Shown in pieces: positions 1 through 6,596 of a DNA stretch of 6,841 nt. Source of the stretch: an uncultured Coriobacteriaceae bacterium (GTDB lineage Bacteria > Actinomycetota > Coriobacteriia > Coriobacteriales > QAMH01); NCBI GenBank assembly GCA_902783925.1, contig CACZSV010000082.1, positions 1 to 6,841 of the forward strand, written 5' to 3'. Both the position numbers and the translations under genes were made by a program. The notes under the pieces are model-generated. The model searched no databases. It had not been told where the DNA came from and was given only the letters and a program-made list of their open reading frames with translations. The stretch's first letter is position 1; each line of letters opens with the position of its first letter.

Positions 1-1436
1 ATATTGACCTCGCGTTCAAGAGCTGCGCCCACACGCAGGATGAGTTCGTCGCGGAACTGAGGCCCGACGATCTGCAGACCGATGGGTAGCCCCGAGTCCC
101 TACCAAAAGCAATGGGCAAATTCATACCGCCGTTGCCAGCGATGTTGATGCTAATGGTGTAGATATCGGAGAGGTACATGGACGCAGGGTCGCTGACCTC
201 GCCGAACTTGAATGCGGTACGGGGGCTTGTGGGGAGTACGATCGTATCTACCGTCTCGAACGCCTTCGTGTAATCGCCCGTGATAAGCGTACGTACCTTT
301 TGCGCGGGAATGTAATACTCGTCGTAGATGCCGCTTGCCAGCAGCCAGGCGCCGAGCAAGATACGGCGCTTGGCCTCTGCACCAAAGCCCTCGGCACGGC
401 TCGCCTCGTAGCGCTCCTCGAGGTTCTTCCCATGGGCATGATGGCCGTAGCGGACCGAATCGAAACGCGAGAGATTCGAGAACGCCTCGCAGGGGCCGAG
501 CACGTAATATGCGCTAATTGCCGCCGCAGCGTGCGGCAATTCGACTTCCACAATCTCAGCTCCAAGGTCTTCGAGCTTTTTGACTGCATCGTCAAAAGCT
601 AATCTGACCTCGGGCGTCAAACCCTCAAGTTCAAGCAAAGCAGGCACGATACCAATCTTCATGCCGGCAATACCCATATCGAGATTCGCCGTGAAATCGA
701 CTGTGCATTCCTGGCTCGTGCAGTCGAGCGGATCTCTTCCGCTGATCGCGTTGAGCGTATAGGCGGCGTCTTTTACCGAACGGGCGAATGGCCCGACCTG
801 GTCAAGCGAGCTACCAAAGGCGACAACGCCATAGCGGCTCACCACGCCGTACGTCGGCTTGAGCGCGACCACACCGCAAAAGCTTCCCGGCTGGCGTATG
901 GAGCCACCTGTGTCGCTTCCCAAGCTCACGGTGGCCATGCCACTCGCAACGGCGGCGGCAGAACCTCCGGAAGACCCGCCCGGTACGCGCTCGAGATCCC
1001 AGGGGTTCGCTGTCTTGCCAAAGAACGAGGTCTCCGTCGAAGAGCCAAAAGCGAATTCGTCCATGTTCGTCTTGCCCAGCGGGATGCCTCCCGCCTGAAC
1101 CGCCTTGGCAACGCAGGTTGCTGTAAACGGGCTCACATAGCTTTCGAGCATGCGCGATGCGCAGGTCGTGTGCGTTCCCGTCTGGTTCATGTTGTCCTTG
1201 AAGGCGATGGGCACTCCAGCCAGCGGCCCGAGCTTCTCCTTTGCCGCGACCGCAGCGTCGATACGATCGGCCTGATCGAAAGCGAGGTTCTGCGTAAGCT
1301 CGAGAAAGGCATGCACATCCTCATCTGTCTTCTCGATGCGCTCGAATGCCGCCTGCGTAATCTCGCGGGCGCTGAAAGCGCCACCTGCAAGTCCGCTTCT
1401 GATATCCTCGACGGAAAGTTCGGTGAAATCCTGCAT
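1..1436 (-). CDS. gatA: Glutamyl/aspartyl-tRNA amidotransferase subunit A (3' end cut by window edge)
   Basis: This is the amidase subunit of the GatCAB complex. It hydrolyses glutamine and supplies the ammonia that GatB uses to convert Glu-tRNA(Gln) and/or Asp-tRNA(Asn) to the amidated forms in the cytoplasm. About 478 residues are visible, and family members are usually near 485-490, so only some ten residues are missing. The amidase-signature Ser-cisSer-Lys triad is present: Lys80 in GVPIAFKDN, Ser155 in PGGSSGGSA and Ser179 in GSDTGGSIRQP. These match the known S. aureus GatA residues with an offset of one. Later family segments such as SRYGVVAFGSSLDQVGPFAR and ISGRDPLD follow in order. 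The ATG shares one base with the gatC stop (TGATG) and has AAGGAGG nine bases upstream, which fixes the start and suggests translational coupling to gatC. No frameshift is seen. Confidence 0.97.
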   Translation of the reverse strand, partial: MQDFTELSVEDIRSGLAGGAFSAREITQAAFERIEKTDEDVHAFLELTQNLAFDQADRIDAAVAAKEKLGPLAGVPIAFKDNMNQTGTHTTCASRMLESYVSPFTATCVAKAVQAGGIPLGKTNMDEFAFGSSTETSFFGKTANPWDLERVPGGSSGGSAAAVASGMATVSLGSDTGGSIRQPGSFCGVVALKPTYGVVSRYGVVAFGSSLDQVGPFARSVKDAAYTLNAISGRDPLDCTSQECTVDFTANLDMGIAGMKIGIVPALLELEGLTPEVRLAFDDAVKKLEDLGAEIVEVELPHAAAAISAYYVLGPCEAFSNLSRFDSVRYGHHAHGKNLEERYEASRAEGFGAEAKRRILLGAWLLASGIYDEYYIPAQKVRTLITGDYTKAFETVDTIVLPTSPRTAFKFGEVSDPASMYLSDIYTISINIAGNGGMNLPIAFGRDSGLPIGLQIVGPQFRDELILRVGAALEREVN

Positions 1437-1741
1437 CAGCGATCGCCTCCTTCGCCCAGAATGGAGGGGATCTCGAAGCACCCATCCTGCACGGAATCGC
1501 CGTTGGAGAGGGCGACCTCGCGTGGGAACGGCCTGCCGATGACGTCTTCACGCATCACATTGGACAGATCACCGATTGGATGAAAGGTCGGCTCAACGTC
1601 CTCGAGGTCGTATTGCTTGATTGCCTGCAGCGTCTCGATGATGCTGTTGAGGTCGGTGCACATAGTCGTGACCTCCGCCTCGTTTAAACCTATGCGCGCG
1701 TATTCGGCAATATCGCGCACGTCTTTCTCTGAAAGTGGCAC
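1436..1741 (-). CDS. gatC: Glutamyl/aspartyl-tRNA amidotransferase subunit C
   Basis: This is the small subunit that wraps around and stabilises GatA at the GatA-GatB interface of the tRNA-dependent amidotransferase. The protein is 101 residues, the usual size for the family. It opens with the typical SEKDVRDIAEYARIGL helix, then has VEPTFHPIGDLSNVMREDVI around residues 49-68 (conserved His54 and Arg-Glu-Asp at 64-66), and ends with a CFEIPSIL tail. I chose the GTG at 1741-1739: GAGGAG lies seven bases upstream and the family N-terminus begins there. Another GTG at 1762 would add seven residues (basic and not family-like) and would overlap hom, so it is less likely. The gene lies 4 nt after hom and overlaps gatA by one base. 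Confidence 0.95.
   Translation of the reverse strand: MPLSEKDVRDIAEYARIGLNEAEVTTMCTDLNSIIETLQAIKQYDLEDVEPTFHPIGDLSNVMREDVIGRPFPREVALSNGDSVQDGCFEIPSILGEGGDR
1446..1452 (-). promoter_or_regulatory. Ribosome binding site of gatA, inside the gatC 3' end
   Basis: The minus strand reads AAGGAGG, nine bases before the gatA ATG and within the last codons of gatC. Together with the TGATG stop/start overlap it indicates coupled synthesis of the two subunits. Confidence 0.8.
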
Positions 1742-1745
1742 TCTT

Positions 1746-3032
1746 CTACTCCTCTTCAACACGGATCATCGTGCCGATCTCCTGCACGCAATCGAGCTTT
1801 TCGATTTCAGCCAGCGCGGTCTCGAAATCGGAATCTTTTGCCGTATGGGTCACGAAGATGAGCTCGGCCGTCTCGCCATCTGCGACGCTCGGCTGGATCA
1901 TGCTCCGGATAGAGACGCCATACGCGGCAAACACCTTGCTCACGCTCGCAAGCACGCCAGGCTTGTCATCTGCGACGATGCGCAGGTAGAACTTGGTCTC
2001 GAGCTTACCGATCTCGCGAATCTCGAGGTTGTCGGTGCATGTGCAGCCGACGGTGATACCCGAATTCGAGGTGATATGGCGCGCGACTTCGATCACATCG
2101 CCCATCACCGCAGAGGCGGCAGCGCCCGCGCCCGCGCCCTCGCCAAAGAACATACAATCCCCTACGGCATCTCCTACCACGTAGATGGCATTGTAGACGC
2201 CGTTGACATTGGCAAGCTGATGCTGGGCGGGAATCATGGTGGGATGCACGCGCACATCGATCTGCCCATCGACCTTATGCGCGATGGCAAGCAGCTTTAT
2301 GGTGTAGCCCATCTCGGCGGCGTGCGCAAAATCGTCTGGTTTTATCGAGGTGATGCCTTCGGTATAGACATCCGATTGCAGAACTCGCGAATTGAAGGCG
2401 ATGGAGGCGAGAATCGCGATCTTGGCTGCAGCATCGTACCCTTCGACATCGGCTGTCGGATCCGCTTCGGCATAGCCAAGCTCCTGCGCCTTCTTGAGCA
2501 CGTCCTCGTAGTCGAGGCCCTTTTCCATCTCTGTGAGCATGTAATTCGTCGTGCCGTTGACAATGCCCAGCACGGCGGAGATCTCGTTGCTAATGAGAGC
2601 GTGCTTGAGCGGCTGGATAATGGGAATGCCGCCGCCGACGGACGCCTCGAAGGCAATCTCGACGCCATGCTCGTCTGCAGCATGGAAGAGCTCCTGACCA
2701 CGCGTCGCCATGATGGCTTTGTTCGCCGTCACGACATGCTTGCCCGCGTTCAAAGCATCGAGTATGACATCGGTGGCAACGCCGGTGCCGCCTACCAGCT
2801 CAACGACCATGTCGATGTTCGGATCGTCGATGATCTCATGGTAGCTCTCGACTATGCACTCTTTTGGTACGCCGCATTTCTCGAGTTTGCTAAGCGTGCG
2901 CGTCGTCGCCTTATGCAAGACGAGGTCCACGCCCGCATGTTGCATAAAATCGTCGTGATGCTTGTGCAGGATGTCGAGGAACCCGCCGCCGACGGTGCCG
3001 CACCCGACAAGACCGATCTTTACCTGACGCAT
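1746..3032 (-). CDS. hom: Homoserine dehydrogenase with C-terminal ACT domain
   Basis: This enzyme reduces aspartate-4-semialdehyde to homoserine with NAD(P)H, the committed step towards threonine and methionine. The protein is 428 residues, the normal length for the monofunctional Gram-positive type. Residues 5-17 carry the Rossmann dinucleotide loop (GLVGCGTVGGG). VTANKAIMA at 101-109 contains the conserved Asn104-Lys105. NGTTNYML at 159-166, GYAEADPTADVEGYD at 186-200 and the catalytic Lys204 with Asp200 in EGYDAAAK make up the catalytic domain. An ACT domain spans about 347-423 (DKPGVL near 356-361). In related enzymes this domain mediates threonine feedback inhibition, so allosteric control is inferred. 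The ATG at 3032 has AGGAGG four bases upstream, and that site overlaps the lysA stop codon. No thrB or thrC follows: the next gene is gatC. Confidence 0.97.
   Translation of the reverse strand: MRQVKIGLVGCGTVGGGFLDILHKHHDDFMQHAGVDLVLHKATTRTLSKLEKCGVPKECIVESYHEIIDDPNIDMVVELVGGTGVATDVILDALNAGKHVVTANKAIMATRGQELFHAADEHGVEIAFEASVGGGIPIIQPLKHALISNEISAVLGIVNGTTNYMLTEMEKGLDYEDVLKKAQELGYAEADPTADVEGYDAAAKIAILASIAFNSRVLQSDVYTEGITSIKPDDFAHAAEMGYTIKLLAIAHKVDGQIDVRVHPTMIPAQHQLANVNGVYNAIYVVGDAVGDCMFFGEGAGAGAAASAVMGDVIEVARHITSNSGITVGCTCTDNLEIREIGKLETKFYLRIVADDKPGVLASVSKVFAAYGVSIRSMIQPSVADGETAELIFVTHTAKDSDFETALAEIEKLDCVQEIGTMIRVEEE
1749..1754 (-). promoter_or_regulatory. Ribosome binding site of gatC, inside the hom 3' end
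   Basis: The minus strand reads GAGGAG, formed by the last two sense codons of hom (Glu-Glu), immediately before its TAG stop. It lies seven bases before the GTG at 1741 and decides the gatC start in favour of the 101-residue form. Confidence 0.75.
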
Positions 3033-3036
3033 TAAG

Positions 3037-3042
3037 CCTCCT
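3037..3042 (-). promoter_or_regulatory. Ribosome binding site of hom, overlapping the lysA stop
   Basis: The minus strand reads TAGGAGG: the TAG is the lysA stop codon and its last two bases are the first two of AGGAGG. The spacer to the hom ATG is four bases. A ribosome terminating on lysA would sit directly on this site, which suggests coupling. Confidence 0.75.
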
Positions 3043-4399
3043 AATACACATCTCTTCTGAGCAGGTCCTCGTACGTCTCGCGACGAACCACCTCGCGCAC
3101 TTCGCCATCCTTGACGAAGACGACCCCGGGGCGGACCTGCTTGTTGTAGTTGCTCGCCATCTCATTGCAGTAGGCACCCGTGCCGAGCACGCAGATGATG
3201 TCTCCGGCAGTGCAGGCCTGCAGCGGCGAATTCTTGACGACCACATCGCCCGATTCGCAGTGCTTGCCGACAATATCGCAGATGACATCGCGCGGTTTAT
3301 CTGCGTTGTTCACGACGAACGCCTCGTACTTGGAACCATAGAGCGCCGTGCGGATGTTATCGGTCATACCGCCGTCCACCGCGACGTAGGTGCAGATGCC
3401 GGGCACTGTTTTCACGGACCCGACCGTATACAGCGTGATGCCCGCGTTCGCGACGATGGAACGCCCCGGCTCGGTGAGGATCTCGGGGTACGGGTAGTCG
3501 TACTCGCTGCAATTCGCATGAATCGCGCCCGTTGCCACCGAAGCGAACTGCGCGATGGTCGACGGGCGGTCGTAGATGGTATACGGAATGCCCAGGCCGC
3601 CGCCCATGTCGAATATGCGCGCGACAAAGTCGTGGGCCTGCCGCATGTCGTTCATGAACGCGAACATGGTGTTGACAGCCTCGACGTAGCTCGTAAGCTC
3701 GAAAATCTGCGAGCCGATATGACAGTGAAAACCCGCCATGTCGACGCCCGGAAGGGTCAGAGCAAACGAGAGCGCCTGCTCGGCCGCGCCATTACGGATA
3801 TTGAACCCGAACTTGGAATCCTCGTTAGCCGTCTGGATATACGCATGGGTATCGGCTTCGATGCCAGGGCAGACGCGGATGATGATGCGCTGCGTCTTGC
3901 CTTTGGATTGCGCGTAGGCGCTGATGCGCTCCATCTCCTCGTGCGTGTCGACCACAAAGCAGCCGACGCCGGCATCGATACATTGTTCGATTTCGAGCTC
4001 GCTTTTATTATTGCCTTGCGCGATGACGTGCTCCATGGGAAATCCCGCCGCCTGCGCGATGGCGAGCTCTCCCCCGCTGGCGACGTCTATGTAGCAGCCT
4101 TCTTCTGCGACGACCTTGTCCATGGCAACGCAGCAGAACGCCTTAGCGGCGTACACGACATTGCTCTGCGGGTAGCAAGTCTTAAATTCGTCGCGGTATG
4201 ACGCGAGCTGATGGCGGATATGGTCTTCGTCGTAGACATAGAGCGCCGTCCCAAAGCGCTTTGCTATGTCGAGCAGGTCGACCCCTCCAAGTGTGACCTT
4301 GCCACCATCTACTGCCATCGTGCGCGGCGCGACCTTCAGAAGGTCGACAGCCTTCATGTAATCGGGCAAAACATGTTCACGTACTGGCGCGATAGACAT
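3041..4399 (-). CDS. lysA: Diaminopimelate decarboxylase
   Basis: This PLP-dependent enzyme decarboxylates meso-2,6-diaminopimelate to L-lysine, the last step of lysine synthesis, so it competes with peptidoglycan for diaminopimelate. The protein is 452 residues from the chosen ATG. It has the fold-type III architecture: Lys86 in VVYAAKAF forms the PLP Schiff base, HCHIGSQ is at 225-231, the phosphate-binding GGGLG is at 266-270 and EPGRS is at 310-314. The C-terminal beta domain has the active-site CESGD at 381-385 and GAYC at 408-411. The ATG at 4399 has GAGGAG five bases upstream. A longer reading starting at 4441 would add 14 residues rich in Arg and Cys and overlap argS, so I rejected it. 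The stop codon (3043-3041) is built into the ribosome binding site of hom. Confidence 0.97.
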   Translation of the reverse strand: MSIAPVREHVLPDYMKAVDLLKVAPRTMAVDGGKVTLGGVDLLDIAKRFGTALYVYDEDHIRHQLASYRDEFKTCYPQSNVVYAAKAFCCVAMDKVVAEEGCYIDVASGGELAIAQAAGFPMEHVIAQGNNKSELEIEQCIDAGVGCFVVDTHEEMERISAYAQSKGKTQRIIIRVCPGIEADTHAYIQTANEDSKFGFNIRNGAAEQALSFALTLPGVDMAGFHCHIGSQIFELTSYVEAVNTMFAFMNDMRQAHDFVARIFDMGGGLGIPYTIYDRPSTIAQFASVATGAIHANCSEYDYPYPEILTEPGRSIVANAGITLYTVGSVKTVPGICTYVAVDGGMTDNIRTALYGSKYEAFVVNNADKPRDVICDIVGKHCESGDVVVKNSPLQACTAGDIICVLGTGAYCNEMASNYNKQVRPGVVFVKDGEVREVVRRETYEDLLRRDVY

Positions 4400-4404
4400 A
4401 GCTG

Positions 4405-4410
4405 CTCCTC
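4405..4410 (-). promoter_or_regulatory. Ribosome binding site of lysA
   Basis: The minus strand reads GAGGAG, five bases before the ATG at 4399, within the 13-base gap after the argS stop. It decides the lysA start against the longer reading from 4441. Confidence 0.8.
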
Positions 4411-4412
4411 TT

Positions 4413-6188
4413 TTACATGCTCGTTGGCGCGGACACGCCAAGAAGCGACAGGGTATTCCTCAAGACACGGCGCGTTGCGTCGCATACGAACAATCGGGCG
4501 TTTTGCAACGCCTCGTCCTCGCCGAGGACATGGCATTGGGTATAGAACTGGTGAAAGTCGCTCGCCAGATCAGCTGCGTAGTGAGTAAGCCTGAACGGCG
4601 CCAAATCGCGCGCGCAGCTTGCGGTGATCTCCGCGAACTCGTCGATACGACGGGCAAGCGCGAGCTCGGTTTCGTGCGTCAAAGGCGAGAGATCGCAATC
4701 GACGGCGACATGCGTTTCGGCGATCGCATCGGGATCTGCCTCGGATGCCGAGGCGTCCTCGACCCCGGCCGCTTTGCGCAGTATCGAGCAGATGCGGGCA
4801 TGGGCGTACTGGACATAGTAGACCGGATTCGTCGAATCCTGCTTCTTGGCCTGCTCGATGTCGAAATCGATGGTTTGGTCGGTAGAACGACCGAGCATCA
4901 GAAAACGCGTCGCGTCCGGGCCGACCTCGTCGAGGACCTCTTCGAAGCTCACCATCTCGCCCGTGCGTTTGGACATGCGCACAGGTTCGCCGGCTCTGAA
5001 CAGATTCACCATCTGCCCGATGACGACTTCTGGCTGACCGGGATGGTCGAACACGTGTCCGACCGACTGGATGCGCTTGATATACCCGTGATGATCTGCA
5101 CCCAGAATGTCGATGCAGCGGTCGAAGCCGCGGTCGAACTTGTTCTTATGATACGCGATGTCCGGGGCGAAGTAGGTATAGGAGCCATCGGCCTTGACGA
5201 GTACGCGATCCTTGTCATCGCCAAAGTCGCTCGTCCTGAACCAGGTAGCGCCATCCTTGTCGTAAAGATATCCCTTTTGGTCGAGGGCCTCGAGCGCACG
5301 CGTCAAACGCGAGGAGCCGTCCTCATCTTGCTCGTAGGTACTACGCTCCGAATACCACACGTCGAACTCGAGCCCAAAGCCCTTGAGCACATCCTTCACG
5401 TGATCGAGCACGGTGTTGTAGGCAACTTCCTTGAAGTGGGCGGCACGCTCTAGCGCGTCCGCCTCGACCCACACATCGCCTTCCGCATCATAGATCTTGC
5501 CCGCGATATCGATAACATAGGCGCCCGCGTAACAGTTTTCCGGAAGCTCGCTTCGATACACATCCGCTTGTGCCATGATGGCGTCATAGGCAGCTGTCGT
5601 ATTCTCGGCGCCGCCTGCGATGACACGCGCTACCTGCAGATATCTTTGCGCGACCGAATCGGCGAAGATATCCATCTGGTTTCCAGCATCGTTGATATAG
5701 AACTCGCGCGTCACCTCATATCCCGCAAACGAAAGCACGTTGGCCATCGCATCGCCAAGCGCCGCCCAACGGCCATGACCCAGATGCATGGGGCCCGTGG
5801 GATTGGCGGAGATGAACTCGAGGTCGACTTTGATGCCTTCACCGGCGCGACCGCGACCGAAGTTAACATCCTGCTCGCGCACTGCGGCAAAAACGCCTTG
5901 CAGCGCGGAATCGGAAAGACGCACGTTGATAAAGCCAGGGCCCGCGACCTCGACGGAATCGATTTCGGGAGCGGATTCGATGTAGCCGGCGACAATCTGA
6001 GCGATATCGCGCGGTGCCATGTGCGCTTGCTTCGCAAGACGCATGCAGGCGGAACTGGCCCAATCGCCATGTGAAAGATCGCGAGGACGTTCGAGCGCCA
6101 CGTCGACCTTTCCTTCTATATTGAGTTCGCCAGCTTGTATTGCCGCATCAAATGCAGCGGAGATAATTGTTTCTACGGTTTCACGCAC
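4413..6188 (-). CDS. argS: Arginyl-tRNA synthetase
   Basis: This class I synthetase charges tRNA-Arg with arginine in the cytoplasm. The protein is 591 residues from the chosen GTG. The N-terminal tRNA D-arm recognition (Add-1) domain occupies about residues 1-95. The catalytic domain has the HIGH-type motif HLGH at 135-138 inside NPTGPMHLGHGR, and the KMSKS counterpart RMSKR at 404-408. ILGADHHGY at 361-369 is also typical of ArgS. A helical DALR anticodon-binding domain begins near YVQYAHARICSILRKA (about 458-473) and runs to the end. The ORF is open up to a TTG at 6209, but that codon overlaps the AAGGAG site, so the GTG at 6188-6186 (start Met-Arg-Glu-Thr-Val) is preferred despite a long 12-base spacer. 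It is the first gene of the visible operon, and lysA starts 13 nt after its stop. Confidence 0.97.
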   Translation of the reverse strand: MRETVETIISAAFDAAIQAGELNIEGKVDVALERPRDLSHGDWASSACMRLAKQAHMAPRDIAQIVAGYIESAPEIDSVEVAGPGFINVRLSDSALQGVFAAVREQDVNFGRGRAGEGIKVDLEFISANPTGPMHLGHGRWAALGDAMANVLSFAGYEVTREFYINDAGNQMDIFADSVAQRYLQVARVIAGGAENTTAAYDAIMAQADVYRSELPENCYAGAYVIDIAGKIYDAEGDVWVEADALERAAHFKEVAYNTVLDHVKDVLKGFGLEFDVWYSERSTYEQDEDGSSRLTRALEALDQKGYLYDKDGATWFRTSDFGDDKDRVLVKADGSYTYFAPDIAYHKNKFDRGFDRCIDILGADHHGYIKRIQSVGHVFDHPGQPEVVIGQMVNLFRAGEPVRMSKRTGEMVSFEEVLDEVGPDATRFLMLGRSTDQTIDFDIEQAKKQDSTNPVYYVQYAHARICSILRKAAGVEDASASEADPDAIAETHVAVDCDLSPLTHETELALARRIDEFAEITASCARDLAPFRLTHYAADLASDFHQFYTQCHVLGEDEALQNARLFVCDATRRVLRNTLSLLGVSAPTSM

Positions 6189-6200
6189 GGATGATACATA

Positions 6201-6206
6201 CTCCTT
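6201..6206 (-). promoter_or_regulatory. Ribosome binding site of argS (long spacer)
   Basis: The minus strand reads AAGGAG here, 12 bases before the preferred GTG start at 6188. The spacer is longer than for the other genes in this operon (4 to 9). The upstream TTG at 6209 overlaps this site and so cannot use it. This supports the GTG start, with some residual doubt. Confidence 0.55.
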
Positions 6207-6230
6207 CAATAATTGCAGACATAGCCGATT

Positions 6231-6236
6231 ATTGTA
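6231..6236 (-). promoter_or_regulatory. Candidate -10 box for the argS operon
   Basis: The minus strand reads TACAAT (five of six to consensus), 42 bases upstream of the argS GTG, in a locally AT-rich stretch. I see no convincing -35 hexamer at 16-18 bases. A start of transcription near 6224 would give a leader of about 36 nt, with no room for a T-box or attenuator. This is a weak motif-only call. Confidence 0.35.
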
Positions 6237-6400
6237 CCTGAATGAAGTCTATATACGGCGGCGATGTTGCCAAAAGGAAGTCTTAGCGAACTTTTCTTGC
6301 CTACCCCCATATAAACGGTGGTTTTAGGGGCGTGAAGCGGGAGAACCCCGACCCTCGCTCAGATCCGTGCGTGCCGCGTTGTATAAGAGCTCTATGGTAA

Positions 6401-6428
6401 CTGACACAAATCACGACCCGTGAATAAT
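6401..6428 (+). promoter_or_regulatory. Candidate promoter for the plus-strand small gene (upstream)
   Basis: CTGACA at 6401-6406 (five of six to the -35 consensus) and AATAAT at 6423-6428 (five of six to the -10 consensus) with a 16-base spacer. Transcription would start near 6435 and leave a leader of about 160 nt before the small basic ORF. This is the best promoter-like pair in the gap, but it is motif evidence only. Confidence 0.4.
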
Positions 6429-6503
6429 TGATCGTCGATGAATGACGCGCAGCTCGATTTACCCTCGACCAGCGACCGAACCTTCCTGTAAGTCCAGCTA
6501 CCG

Positions 6504-6531
6504 CTGACGATAGTCCATGTTTTGCTATAGC
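6504..6531 (+). promoter_or_regulatory. Alternative candidate promoter for the plus-strand small gene (proximal)
   Basis: CTGACG at 6504-6509 and TATAGC at 6526-6531, separated by 16 bases, each four of six to consensus. It would give a leader of about 58 nt. It is weaker than the pair at 6401-6428 because the -10 box lacks the final T. Confidence 0.25.
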
Positions 6532-6582
6532 TTGCATATCCCATCTGCATTGAAGTAGGATTTGGCGTCGCATGCGGAACTG

Positions 6583-6588
6583 AGGAGG
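6583..6588 (+). promoter_or_regulatory. Ribosome binding site of the small basic ORF
   Basis: AGGAGG with an 8-base spacer to the ATG at 6597, inside a longer match to the 16S rRNA tail. It is the strongest evidence that the ORF at the right edge is translated. It also favours that ATG over an in-frame GTG at 6588 that overlaps the site itself. Confidence 0.75.
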
Positions 6589-6596
6589 TGAACAAC

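Larger units (their letters stand above)
6189..6596. other. Divergent intergenic region between argS and the small basic ORF
   Basis: About 400 bases without a convincing gene. The left part (about 6189-6300) is AT-rich and holds the argS ribosome binding site and a candidate -10 box. The middle (about 6300-6385) is GC-rich, with runs of C and G that can form short imperfect stem-loops, and has no tRNA-like T-arm. The right part (about 6400-6596) holds two promoter-like pairs and the strong ribosome binding site of the small ORF. Minus-strand open frames here have no ribosome binding site and look like chance. No T-box consensus is present upstream of argS. Confidence 0.7.

Noticed and set aside
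1617..3035. A 472-codon plus-strand open frame antisense to hom
   Set aside because: It mirrors hom and the start of gatC, has no ribosome binding site and no recognisable domain, and is rich in His, Arg and Asp as expected from reading GC-rich codons backwards. hom itself is fully supported by motifs.
3033..3040. A lysine riboswitch or separate promoter between lysA and hom
   Set aside because: The gap is eight bases and is filled by the ribosome binding site, leaving no room for a regulatory element.
3260..4201. A 313-codon plus-strand open frame antisense to lysA
   Set aside because: Same effect: a reverse-strand shadow of a GC-rich gene, with no ribosome binding site or family motifs.
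4503..5453. A 316-codon plus-strand open frame antisense to argS
   Set aside because: Shadow of argS, whose HLGH and MSKR motifs and full length are intact on the other strand.
6300..6385. A tRNA or tRNA-like gene in the GC-rich block
   Set aside because: No GTTCRA T-loop, no acceptor stem pairing over the required distance and no anticodon arm on either strand.
6189..6400. T-box or other tRNA-sensing leader upstream of argS
   Set aside because: No T-box consensus is found on the minus strand, and the predicted leader is too short for one.
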